From: Pedobacter gandavensis
Lineage (GTDB): Bacteria; Bacteroidota; Bacteroidia; Sphingobacteriales; Sphingobacteriaceae
DNA length: 64,000 nucleotides
Direction: 5' to 3'
NCBI RefSeq assembly: GCF_014172405.1
Contig: NZ_WNXC01000001.1
Span: forward strand, 1,612,001-1,676,000
Every line of letters starts with the position of its first letter. The stretch's first letter is position 1. This document shows positions 56,172 through 63,778 of this stretch, piece by piece. The notes under the pieces were generated by a model. That model saw only the letters and a list, made by a program, of their open reading frames with translations, was not told the origin of the DNA and searched no databases. Made by a program: the position numbers and the translations under genes.

Positions 56172-56286
56172 AAAAAGAAGATGAAAATGGAGCTAAATAC
56201 TCCTTGATTTGAGCATAAAAATTTAATCTGTTTTTAATATTTGCAATTATTTTTTCTGGTATATTTAAGTATTAATTCCAATCGTC

Positions 56287-56466
56287 ATGGATCAATCAAA
56301 TAAAAAAGACACCACACAAAGCAGTGCAGAAATCACTAAAAACCTTGCAGCCCACACTGCAGAGCTCAAGAAAAAAACTGAGTTAGTGAATCATCGGTTA
56401 GACGAATTGAGGGCCGAAACTGACAAATTCTTGCATCCCGAGAAAGTGCCAACTAAGCACAAATAA
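56287..56466 (+). CDS. Small hypothetical protein, 59 residues
   Basis: The ORF begins MDQSNKKDTTQSSAEITKNL. It continues as a charged heptad-like helix (AHTAELKKKTELVNHRLDEL) and ends in KVPTKHK. It is hydrophilic and probably a short coiled coil. It lies 115 bp after the DUF1622 gene and could be its partner. I do not recognise a family; support is codon pattern and conserved-looking amphipathicity only. Confidence 0.5.
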   Translation: MDQSNKKDTTQSSAEITKNLAAHTAELKKKTELVNHRLDELRAETDKFLHPEKVPTKHK

Positions 56467-56826
56467 ATCGGGGTTTATTCTTGATTTAACCACCACATTT
56501 CAGCTTCTCAAGTACCGCTCCGCTACTTCTCCTTATTCCGACTTCTTTTCCTTGAGGATTTCCTGAAGGCTACCTTATGGTTAGCTGCAGGTAGCCTTAT
56601 ACTGACCTTACATTTACCTGGGCTTTCCTGCTCCTTTATTTGGGGGTTGATAGGGCCTAACTAAGCTTATAGCCCCATCAAACCCGTGAAGAACACTAGA
56701 TAACTTTGATTTAATTGCTTATAAAATAAAAGCTCAATAAGGTGTTACCTGGAATTAAATGTGTATCTTCCTCTTATTCAGTCCCGACTTAACCACACTA
56801 TACCTCAAACCATTAACCTCTTAACT
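56467..56826. other. Intergenic region with hairpin
   Basis: I see no gene. A hairpin AAGGCTACC-N15-GGTAGCCTT lies at 56566-56598, without a clear T run. It may stop transcription weakly. Confidence 0.4.
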
Positions 56827-57660
56827 ATGGCTATCGCTTCAAACGGCCCTCAGGGTCACCTCAACGGAAAAGTTGGCAATCTTGTTTTCTATATGCTCAA
56901 TGGGCAGCCTGTAGTCCGTTTAATCGGGAGAAAAGGTAAACCCAGCAAACTTCAACTGGCCAATTACCAGGCTATGGAAGTGACCATGAAACTGCTCAAC
57001 AGAGTGGGTAGCTTTATTAAATTGGGCTATGGTTTACAGGCCAAAGGAACGGTTCATAATGCTCATAATCTGGCCACCTCCTATCATAAAAAAGAGGCTT
57101 TAAAGGGGGAATATCCTAATATCAGCATCGATTACAGCAAAGTAATGCTGAGCAAAGGTGTGATGCCGGAAACCAAAGATTTGAAGATCGAGAAAGTTGA
57201 TGGCGGATTAGAGATCAGTTGGGATCCGAAGCATTACGACGAATTAAGGCACAACGACAGTGTTATGGTCATGATTTGTACTCCAGAAGCCAAACGTGAC
57301 CAGGACTACTTGAATGTTGCCAGAAGATCTGAAGGGAAATGCTTTATTCCCATGTATGAGGAGGCCCTGAATCAACAGATAGAACCTTATATTTCCTTTA
57401 TTTCTGCGGATGGAGAAAGGATATCCGACAGTGTTTACCTGGGTAATTTGAATGGACTGGGTAAAAACAAGGAAGAAAAAGAGGCGAAAGAGAAATATCA
57501 GCAGGTAAAAACAAGATTTGATCAGGTGGAAGGCAGTTATTTAAGTCAATTGAAAGATAACTACGGAACGAAGCCCAAGACCAAAGCATTTAAATGTCTG
57601 GAAAAGGAATATAAAGTCCTCAAAAATCAACTGCAACATCTGCCCGGGAAGCCTGGTTAA
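56827..57660 (+). CDS. DUF6266 family protein
   Basis: The start at 56827 gives MAIASNGPQGHLNGKVGNLV, the typical opening of DUF6266 proteins; the in-frame ATG at 56761 adds 22 unrelated residues. The 277-residue protein continues VVRLIGRKGKPSKLQLANYQ and has a lysine-rich coiled C-terminal part (about residues 210-277). DUF6266 is common in Pedobacter and relatives, and its function is unknown. It has no signal peptide. Confidence 0.8.
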   Translation: MAIASNGPQGHLNGKVGNLVFYMLNGQPVVRLIGRKGKPSKLQLANYQAMEVTMKLLNRVGSFIKLGYGLQAKGTVHNAHNLATSYHKKEALKGEYPNISIDYSKVMLSKGVMPETKDLKIEKVDGGLEISWDPKHYDELRHNDSVMVMICTPEAKRDQDYLNVARRSEGKCFIPMYEEALNQQIEPYISFISADGERISDSVYLGNLNGLGKNKEEKEAKEKYQQVKTRFDQVEGSYLSQLKDNYGTKPKTKAFKCLEKEYKVLKNQLQHLPGKPG

Positions 57661-57857
57661 GTAAGAAATCGATTCATTTTACGCTTTATTTTAGAAATCA
57701 AGATCAAGAAATCAACCTCTGGCTTGGTTGCTGCAGAACCATGTCCGAACTACAAGATTACCCGAAAAATTCTTTTGCTGTAGATATCCTGAAGAATCAT
57801 AAGCCTTAACTCAATTTAGTTTCATAGCTTTGATGCAGAAATTATCAAGAAATTACC

Positions 57858-58100
57858 ATGGCAGTATTACATAGAAAAGAAGAGAAAATTGAAGTTGTAT
57901 TAAGTAAGCTTCCAAAAGAGTATACTGATAAAGAATTTGTAGATATGTTTATTCAGCTTTATTCGAAAGACTGGGGAAAGATTAAAGCGAATTATATCAA
58001 GCATTCGCAAGATAAAGAGCCAGGCACAGTGATCATCATGCCTAAGCCAGAACTTTATCTGAAAAGTATTTTAGAAAATTATTTGGAGAACAATAAGTAA
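57858..58100 (+). CDS. Small hypothetical protein, 80 residues
   Basis: The protein is mixed-charge and cytoplasmic (IEVVLSKLPKEYTDKEFVDM, then FIQLYSKDWGKIKANYIKHS), without signal or membrane segment. I do not recognise it. A terminator follows at 58146. A 22-codon ORF at about 57741-57809 lies upstream but has little support. Confidence 0.55.
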   Translation: MAVLHRKEEKIEVVLSKLPKEYTDKEFVDMFIQLYSKDWGKIKANYIKHSQDKEPGTVIIMPKPELYLKSILENYLENNK

Positions 58101-58145
58101 TAATTGAGCGAAGTATCATTATTTACTCCATTCAAAAAATATAAG

Positions 58146-58172
58146 GTAAAGCCCAACTGAGTTGGGCTTTAC
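58146..58172. terminator. Bidirectional terminator
   Basis: GTAAAGCCCAACT and AGTTGGGCTTTAC form a 13-bp stem around one G, between convergent genes ending at 58100 and 58177. Confidence 0.75.
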
Positions 58173-58176
58173 TCGT

Positions 58177-58551
58177 TTAAAGGCTTTCCGAATCATAGAC
58201 CTTATGATAATACACATAAGAAATAATCAACACTGCAAATACAATTAGCGGAAAGATCGCCTCCATTCCGAAACCGTCTACGGCAGCATGGCTAATGGAC
58301 GCAAAAATAAAATCGAATCCGAAACCCGCGTATGCCCATTCCTTAACGCGTTTTGGTGCAGCAGGGATAATCAAAATCAGTGCCCCCAGGATTTTAAAAA
58401 CAGTAAGTGCGACACCAAAATACCCCGGATATCCGAGATGTCGAATCCCCTCTTTTGCCATCTCAGTTTGAGAAGTAAGTGCCGGCATCACGCCTTCAAA
58501 TAAGAAGATGAGAATGGTTGTCGCCCAGAAGATAATTTTGTTCTTTTTCAT
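58177..58551 (-). CDS. DoxX-like membrane protein
   Basis: The 124-residue protein has four hydrophobic segments, including LIFLFEGVMPALTSQTEMAK and GVALTVFKILGALILIIP, and the DoxX-like pattern HLGYPGYFGVALTVFKILGA. This family of four-TM proteins occurs widely and has no secure function. It is 47 bp downstream of a VOC protein on the same strand; the two are probably cotranscribed. Confidence 0.8.
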   Translation of the reverse strand: MKKNKIIFWATTILIFLFEGVMPALTSQTEMAKEGIRHLGYPGYFGVALTVFKILGALILIIPAAPKRVKEWAYAGFGFDFIFASISHAAVDGFGMEAIFPLIVFAVLIISYVYYHKVYDSESL

Positions 58552-58598
58552 CAGTTTATGGTTTTATGTTTGGTTTTTAATGAAATTATTAAGGTTTT

Positions 58599-59105
58599 CT
58601 ATTTAGCAAAAGCTTTTTCCAGCAGACTGACATCGATCTTTTTCATTTGCATCATTGCTGCCATTACCCTACTCGTTTTTTCCTGGTCTTTATTTGTGAT
58701 TAAGTCGGATAATAACGTTGGAACGATTTGCCAGGATAGTCCAAACTGGTCTTTTAACCAGCCACATATTTGCGCATTTGGATCGCCACCTGAACCTAGC
58801 TTGTCCCAGTAATAGTCTATTTCCTCTTGATCGGAACAATTTACAACCAATGAGATTGCTTCATTAAATTTAAAAATCGGCCCTCCGTTTAAAGCTAAAA
58901 ACTCCTGACCATCCAGTTCAAATACAATGTTCATCACCGTGCCTTCTGGCATACGATGAACTTCGAATCCTTCTTTCGTATAATGGGTCATTCCTTTAAT
59001 AGTAGAATTCTTAAAAATAGCTGTGTAAAAATTCACCGCTTCTTCCGCATTCCTATCAAACCATAAGTTAGTGGTTATTCTTTGATTGATTATTGTGTTT
59101 TTCAT
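58599..59105 (-). CDS. VOC-family (PhnB-like) protein
   Basis: The 168-residue single-domain PhnB-like protein shows TTNLWFDRNAEEAVNFYTAI, EFLALNGGPIFKFNEAISLV and CGWLKDQFGLSWQIVPTLLS. It is related to the two-domain VOC protein at 50516. Function in these proteins is not secured. It is first of a pair with DoxX. Confidence 0.88.
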   Translation of the reverse strand: MKNTIINQRITTNLWFDRNAEEAVNFYTAIFKNSTIKGMTHYTKEGFEVHRMPEGTVMNIVFELDGQEFLALNGGPIFKFNEAISLVVNCSDQEEIDYYWDKLGSGGDPNAQICGWLKDQFGLSWQIVPTLLSDLITNKDQEKTSRVMAAMMQMKKIDVSLLEKAFAK

Positions 59106-59453
59106 CTTATTAGGTTTAGAATAATTTTACTTATTCAAATTTAGATGGGAAAAAGCAATTTAAACCAGTGTAAAAACGACATAATGAGGGGGCGAACAAG
59201 ACAGTATTTTCAGCACCTTGAACGTTCATTTGGGTAAAAGAATAGAAATTTGAGCAGCAACAGGAAAAATAAGGGTTAAAATTGCTGGCTGTTTTTCAGA
59301 AAAGGAGTCGGAACAGCATCTTCTCCATCATTCTTATTTATAAAAAAGCGGGAAGAATCAGCCCTCATTACTCATAAATAGCTGTTTTTAAAAAAATAGA
59401 TAAATATTTCAATCTAAATTTGGAAAACCAGTTAAGATTTGTACTTTTGCGCC
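59106..59453. other. Intergenic region before the second tRNA-Ser
   Basis: I see no gene here, apart from the tRNA promoter at its end. Confidence 0.45.
59419..59449 (+). promoter_or_regulatory. Promoter of the second tRNA-Ser
   Basis: TTTG (59419-59422) and TACTTTTG (59442-59449) are separated by 19 bp, identical in layout to the first tRNA-Ser promoter, although the intervening sequence differs. Confidence 0.85.
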
Positions 59454-59540
59454 GGAGAGTTGGCAGAGTGGTCGATTGCGGCAGTCTTGAAAACTGTTGA
59501 CTTGTCAAAGGGTCCGCGGGTTCGAATCCCCCACTCTCCG
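59454..59540 (+). tRNA. tRNA-Ser(UGA), second copy
   Basis: This copy is 87 nt with the same sequence as the first tRNA-Ser from GGAGAG to the discriminator G. Here CCA follows directly (59541-59543), unlike the first copy. It has its own promoter and is again followed by an element left end. Confidence 0.95.
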
Positions 59541-59560
59541 CCACTAGGTGACTAGATTTC

Positions 59561-59598
59561 GAAAAAACCTGCAAATCATACGATTTGCAGGTTTTTTC
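59561..59598 (+). terminator. Terminator after second tRNA-Ser
   Basis: GAAAAAACCTGCAAATC pairs perfectly with GATTTGCAGGTTTTTTC. The copy at 13303 differs by one base. Confidence 0.85.
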
Positions 59599-59641
59599 AT
59601 TTAAGACCAAAGCCAAATAAAGCATCAATTCACATATTGTT

Positions 59642-59693
59642 GGTGAGTCATTCGGTGAGTAGTTGAAGGCAATTTAAGGCACTCACCGAATAG
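59642..59693. repeat. Arm-type repeats of element E3
   Basis: GGTGAGTCATTCGGTGAGT is followed by the inverse ACTCACCGAATAG, as in E1 and E2. Confidence 0.55.
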
Positions 59694-59778
59694 GGTTCAG
59701 TTCATTAATAATGAACCAGTTACCTAAATCAACATCTTGACTGATAGTAGTAGCAAAGCTAAATTTGTTTAAATTTTA

Positions 59779-59870
59779 ATGTGCTACATTACGAAAACTA
59801 ATTTCAGCCTACTCTTCTACATGAAGAAACAGAAAAAATATCAAATTGGCGCGATTTCCCCTATCTATCT
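59779..59870 (+). pseudogene. Integrase N-terminal tip, element E3
   Basis: About 30 codons remain: KTNFSLLFYMKKQKKYQIG, then ISPIYL. The original start ATG has become ACG, and the sequence then runs out of frame into an IstB fragment at about 59871. It is non-functional. Confidence 0.8.
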
Positions 59871-60295
59871 CTGGACTTTATTGATGCCGGACAGAATGTT
59901 ATCCTGGGTGGAAGCCCCGGAACTGGCAAAACGCATATCGCAATTGGACTTGGAATCAAGGCTTGTCAGCAGGGAAAAAGCGTGCTGTTTACCTCTATCC
60001 CCAAAATGCTGACGCAAATCAGGGAATGCCATTCTTCCAGAACCCTACGTGCTCTGGAACTAAAGTTCGAAAAGTATGATCTGGTCATCTGTGATGAATC
60101 AGGCTATATCTCATTTGATAAACCAGGTGCTGAAATGCTCTTCAACCACATTTCCTTAAGAACCGGCATCAAATCCACAATCACTTCTAATAAATCCTTC
60201 GATAAATGGCATGAGATCTTCGGTATGGATCCAGTGCTGACAGCGGCACTACTGGATAGGCTTACCCACAAATCTTTCCTGGTACATAATTCAAC
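59871..60295 (+). pseudogene. IstB-like ATPase fragment (IS21 family)
   Basis: The frame from 59871 gives LDFIDAGQNVILGGSPGTGK with the Walker A motif, then THIAIGLGIKACQQGKSVLF and DLVICDESGYISFDKPGAEM with Walker B. It continues to TAALLDRLTHKSFLVHNS. The N-terminal third of IstB is missing at the integrase junction. The C-terminal end is cut off at about 60295, exactly where the attC-like site of cassette 2 begins. No IstA transposase is near. The reading frame continues to 60365 only by chance. Confidence 0.85.
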
Positions 60296-60339
60296 TGGTA
60301 TAAACAAAGCCCTGCTTTTGGCAATACCTTGTTGGTGGC
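60292..60339. repeat. attC-like palindrome of cassette 2
   Basis: Read on the minus strand: GCCACCAAC, AA, GGTAT, an inner hairpin (CAAAAGC, AGG, GCTTTG), ATACC, A, GTTG. Outer and inner box pairs with unequal spacers (2 nt versus 1 nt) repeat the attC layout of cassette 1. The full outer pair GCCACCAAC/GTTGGTGGC would form when the cassette circle closes, because GTTGGTGGC starts the cassette at 61294. Confidence 0.55.
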
Positions 60340-61294
60340 AGTATTTTTTATTTCATTTGTTTTAAAATCCAAGCCATACAATTTTTCGCGTCCATAATTG
60401 ACCAAGAATGTGGGTGTTTTGTTCCATCAGGTCTTACTCCTTTGTCGTGAGTTACCACGATATCAGCATTTTTATTTCCTTTAAGTTGTAGAAAATTTAT
60501 CATTGCTGAAATGTCTGCACAATTTAGGTCGTATAAATCTCGGTGTCTGTTTTTTAATTGCCATTCTATTCCTGGTTCTGTATAAATTCTGATAGGAATA
60601 TCAATTAAATACTTTGCATTTCCACCATCTTTTTGTTTGTAGGAAAACATTGAATTTTTGATGTATTCATCTTTCGCTGTTTCAGGGGTTCCTCCCAAAT
60701 TTTTCTCCATTTCTTCCAAAAACCACTTTGCTTCGTTTACGCCAACGTCTGAAAAGTTTCTTTCCACTTCTCGTTGATAACGATAATACATATTTTCATA
60801 GTCAAGTGGTGGGTCAAGTGCAAAAATTGCTTTTGGTGTGAAGTAAGTATTTTTGTCTCTAATCGCTCTTTCAGTATAAGTTATTGTTTGCATTCCACCG
60901 CCTGAAAGTCCACCAAGAAATATTTTGTCTTTTGATACTTTATGTTTTTCAACCATTTGCTTAGCAATAGTTTCTATGATTTGTTGTGATATTGTCATCT
61001 TAAAATCATCATCTTCAATATTGGGAAAAACAACAATGAAATTATTTTTAAGAGCAATTTCATCTAGTGTGATTTGGTTCATTACTCCTTTTGCATCTTC
61101 CGAACCACCGTGAAGAATAATAATTGTCCCGACTGGTTTTGTCTTTGGTACAAGTTTGTAATAATAATGTGTGCTGTCAATAGTTACTTTTTCAGGATTT
61201 TGAGAAAAAAGTTTTGTCTGTCCGATAAAAACTATAAATAATGTTATTATGTATTTTGTCATTTTGTACGTTGTTTTGTAATATTGCCACCAAC
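60296..61294 (-). mobile_element. Integron-like gene cassette 2 (alpha/beta hydrolase cargo)
   Basis: On the minus strand the unit opens with GTTGGTGGC (61294-61286), carries one ORF and ends in the attC-like palindrome at 60339-60292. The IstB homology stops at the CAAC joint, so the cassette appears inserted into an IstB fragment. On the 5' side CATATTTGAGA precedes the joint, a degenerate form of the motif upstream of DUF3667 and GH20. Confidence 0.5.
60348..61262 (-). CDS. Secreted alpha/beta hydrolase
   Basis: The 304-residue protein has a signal peptide (about 1-20) and an alpha/beta hydrolase fold: GTIIILHGGSEDAKGVM with oxyanion HGG, and IFLGGLSGGGMQTITYTERA with the GxSxG nucleophile elbow. 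A late VVTHDKGVRPDGTKHPHSWS provides the candidate catalytic His. It resembles secreted esterase or dienelactone-hydrolase-like proteins; the substrate is unknown. It fills cassette 2 almost entirely; the AT-rich composition differs from the GH20 gene beside it. Confidence 0.8.
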   Translation of the reverse strand: MTKYIITLFIVFIGQTKLFSQNPEKVTIDSTHYYYKLVPKTKPVGTIIILHGGSEDAKGVMNQITLDEIALKNNFIVVFPNIEDDDFKMTISQQIIETIAKQMVEKHKVSKDKIFLGGLSGGGMQTITYTERAIRDKNTYFTPKAIFALDPPLDYENMYYRYQREVERNFSDVGVNEAKWFLEEMEKNLGGTPETAKDEYIKNSMFSYKQKDGGNAKYLIDIPIRIYTEPGIEWQLKNRHRDLYDLNCADISAMINFLQLKGNKNADIVVTHDKGVRPDGTKHPHSWSIMDAKNCMAWILKQMK

Positions 61295-61425
61295 TCTCAA
61301 ATATGCGAAACTATTTTAACTTTATGTATTTTGGTGTTTTTTTTTGAACTTAATATTAATTCAATGGATTACAATTTAATATTAGTTTTTCTTTTAAAAA
61401 ACATTGTTCTTTAAAAAAGATTTTT

Positions 61426-63258
61426 TCATCTGCCTATTCCTTGACTTTGATCGAGGTTTTCTCTCTTTTTCTCTCTACGTTTTTCCGCTTCTTCTACTGG
61501 ATTTACTTCTGATGCCACGTAAACAGGTTCCATAAGCGCATTAAGTAAATCGGTACCAGTCTTTGCAGTTGCACCTATCATGTGCCCAATATTTTCAAAA
61601 AGACCATGAGCCACACCATCACGGTTCCCTTCTTTTTGTGCCAGTTCAAATGGTACTCTGAAGGAAACACCCGCCTTTAAAAGGTAGGATAAATTGGAGT
61701 ACATACGGTCCCTGAATGAGTCCCAGCTTCTATGCTCCATGTTAGTCCAGCCGGCTTCTGCGAGCGCCAGAGCTCGGGGGTAGGTCATGTAAAAGGCCCG
61801 ATTGATATCTTTGATAGCCTCTCCCCACAAAGTTCCGCAAACACCAACAATGTGTGCCTGATCTTGTTCTGAAAGTCCGTACCCCGGATCAAATGCGTAA
61901 ACTTTCTTCAGCGTTGTGATGGGCATGCCCCAGTTGTTCTCTTCTGGCAGGTCGTTCGTGTACTGTGGATAATCGAAATAAGTAAACTCCCCGGGAGCCA
62001 GGATCAGCGGATTGCCCGACTGCCTGGTTAATTCAATACACTTAGGTGTAAGGTCATTGCGCCAGGAAATAAGGGTCGCATCTTTAGGATAAGAAAACAG
62101 GTATTTGCTAGCCGGCAGGCGGATGTTATCCAGCTCACACCACAGCAGTGGTAACTTTCCTTCTTCACGTACAAAGGACAGCATCTTTCCAAAGAAATAA
62201 TTCATCAACGAGCTGTCTTTCTCATAGTTCAGGCGCTTCTTCAGCGACTGACACCTGTCGCATTTGGCCCAGTTTTCTTCAATAACAGATTCGTCTCCGC
62301 CCAGATGGATCTGTTTGGAAGGAAAAACTGCTGCAAGCTCTCCGATAATGTTCTTGTACATTTCATAGACGGCGTCGTTGCTGGCGCAGAGCATAAGATT
62401 CATGTTCTTACCAATAACCTTGGTGAGGGTATCCGTATGTTTACAGCCCAGCTGCGGATAAGCGGCTATAATAGCCGACGTATGTCCGGGTATATCTATT
62501 TCGGGAATGATTTCAACGTTCCGATCGGCTGCATACCTGACCAGATCCCGTAATTGCTCCTGCGTATAAAAGCCGTTGTCCGGTCCCTTCATGCCCCCTT
62601 TAGGGTTACGCCTGGCACCAATATCTGTGAGCATCGGATATTTCTTGATCTCAATTCGCCAGCCCTGATCATCCGTTAAATGAAGCTGCAAAACGTTATA
62701 CTTGTATTTCGCCATCTGTGCTACAAATAACTTCACATCGTCTATTGGTAAAAAGTGACGTGCCGGGTCAAGCATCAACATTCTGCTAGCGATCCGGGGC
62801 TGATCTTCAATAAGCAGTGCTGAAACCCGACGTTGCTTCGTATTAATAATGTCTCCCAATAATATCTGGTCCAATGTAGTGATCCCATAAAAGACGGCAC
62901 CGCGGGTGGCGCCTGTAACAGAGATTCCCCTGTCCGAAATATTCAGAACATAATGTTCCCTGCCTTTTATAGAAGGAGTTATCTCCAGTTTTATTGCCTT
63001 GCCATTTTTTGCCGGACCTTTCTTTATAGATAGCGTAACGCCCATGCGTTCACGCAGCATTTTTTGCAGATATTCTGCTTCGAAGCTTAACGAATCCGAG
63101 CTTAGTTCAATATAAGTACCCTCTGCAATCGTAAATTTTCTTTGCATATCCTTTTGTACGATCTTATTCGGAAAGGGTATAAGTGCCGAAAGATTGTCCT
63201 GTGCAAATAGCGACGACTGAACAAGCAGGCAGATGAGCAGCGTAACCGCTTTGATCAT
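61426..63258 (-). CDS. GH20 family beta-N-acetylhexosaminidase
   Basis: The ATG at 63258 gives MIKAVTLLICLLVQSSLFAQ, a signal peptide; an in-frame ATG at 63357 would add 33 odd residues. The 610-residue protein has the GH20 N-terminal domain and TIM barrel: MLDPARHFLPIDDVKLFVAQ, LQLHLTDDQGWRIEIKKYP, IDIPGHTSAIIAAYP and HLGGDESVIEENWAKC with the catalytic Asp-Glu pair. It removes terminal GlcNAc or GalNAc, fitting hexosamine-containing glycans handled by the glycan genes upstream in the window. Its promoter resembles that of the DUF3667 cassette. Confidence 0.9.
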   Translation of the reverse strand: MIKAVTLLICLLVQSSLFAQDNLSALIPFPNKIVQKDMQRKFTIAEGTYIELSSDSLSFEAEYLQKMLRERMGVTLSIKKGPAKNGKAIKLEITPSIKGREHYVLNISDRGISVTGATRGAVFYGITTLDQILLGDIINTKQRRVSALLIEDQPRIASRMLMLDPARHFLPIDDVKLFVAQMAKYKYNVLQLHLTDDQGWRIEIKKYPMLTDIGARRNPKGGMKGPDNGFYTQEQLRDLVRYAADRNVEIIPEIDIPGHTSAIIAAYPQLGCKHTDTLTKVIGKNMNLMLCASNDAVYEMYKNIIGELAAVFPSKQIHLGGDESVIEENWAKCDRCQSLKKRLNYEKDSSLMNYFFGKMLSFVREEGKLPLLWCELDNIRLPASKYLFSYPKDATLISWRNDLTPKCIELTRQSGNPLILAPGEFTYFDYPQYTNDLPEENNWGMPITTLKKVYAFDPGYGLSEQDQAHIVGVCGTLWGEAIKDINRAFYMTYPRALALAEAGWTNMEHRSWDSFRDRMYSNLSYLLKAGVSFRVPFELAQKEGNRDGVAHGLFENIGHMIGATAKTGTDLLNALMEPVYVASEVNPVEEAEKRREKKRENLDQSQGIGR

Positions 63259-63760
63259 TTTATGTTTCGTTACGGCAACAAGATGTTCTTGGATGTCTAT
63301 ATGTGGTTTAGGTTTATCATTTTGATTTTGTACAAAAAGTTTTAATAAAAATCTCATAATTGTGGCTCTGTTATTTATTCAGTTTGTGGTTTATTGCAGC
63401 CTTGAAGGCAACGCTCAAATATATGCAATAGCATTATAGCTAGTGAATAATATTGTAACTTTTAAGATCATTTGATCTAAGCCCTTTCTTATCGCCAATC
63501 TTTCCATTTCTCTAGAGAAATTAGCTGCAGCTTGTTTTCCTATCTCATAAAAATTTCAGCATCTGGGACTATTCCGCGTTTGCTTAACTCTTTAACAGTT
63601 ATAATTCGCTGCTGTTGTTTAATACTCAATAATTTACATAAATTGTACGCATACAAGGAATAGCGATTATGTGTTGTTTTAGTGGTGCCCAAATTAGGTG
63701 CCATAAGAGCAAAAAAGATATAAAATACGGGATAAAGAGTGTTTAAAGTCGGTTTTTGTC
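63259..63760. other. Region between GH20 and right att site
   Basis: Apart from the promoter core and the E3 right end there is no supported gene. A weak minus-strand frame (ITVKELSKRGIVPDAEIFMR) near 63540-63600 may be a gene remnant, but I cannot assign it. Confidence 0.4.
63407..63452 (-). promoter_or_regulatory. Promoter plus recombination core upstream of GH20
   Basis: On the minus strand ATGCTATTGCATATATTTG precedes GAGCGTTGCC. The -7 box TATATTTG is at 63423-63416, and the GTTGCC core is at 63412-63407. Outside the core, about 35 bp match the DUF3667 upstream region almost base for base. No attC-like palindrome was found after the GH20 stop. Confidence 0.55.
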
Positions 63761-63761
63761 G

Positions 63762-63778
63762 ATCCCCCACTCTCCGCC
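63762..63778 (+). repeat. Attachment core, right end of E3 and start of E4
   Basis: ATCCCCCACTCTCCGCC repeats the tRNA-Ser 3' end without a tRNA body. About 140 bp before it matches the right end of E1. The sequence after it (AATGGTAATCAAAACCA) matches the left end of E1, so a fourth element starts here. Confidence 0.75.

Larger units (their letters stand above)
59541..63778 (+). mobile_element. Decayed integrative element E3 at second tRNA-Ser
   Basis: The left end begins at the tRNA 3' end; the right end is the att core at 63762-63778. The left 280 bp is almost the same as element E2 near 13.3 kb, and the right 140 bp resembles E1's right end. Contents: integrase tip, IstB fragment, alpha/beta hydrolase cassette and GH20 gene. 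No active integrase is left. Confidence 0.6.

Noticed and set aside
57741..57809. 22-codon ORF (MSELQDYPKNS...)
   Set aside because: Too short, with no conserved feature or leader-type codon run.
60296..60365. Continuation of the IstB frame to 60365 as native C-terminus
   Set aside because: IstB-like residues end near VHNS; the rest translates cassette sequence (attC-like palindrome).
61263..61425. attC-like site after the GH20 stop
   Set aside because: No paired boxes complementary to GTTGCC were found between the GH20 stop and cassette 2, so GH20 cannot be called a complete cassette.
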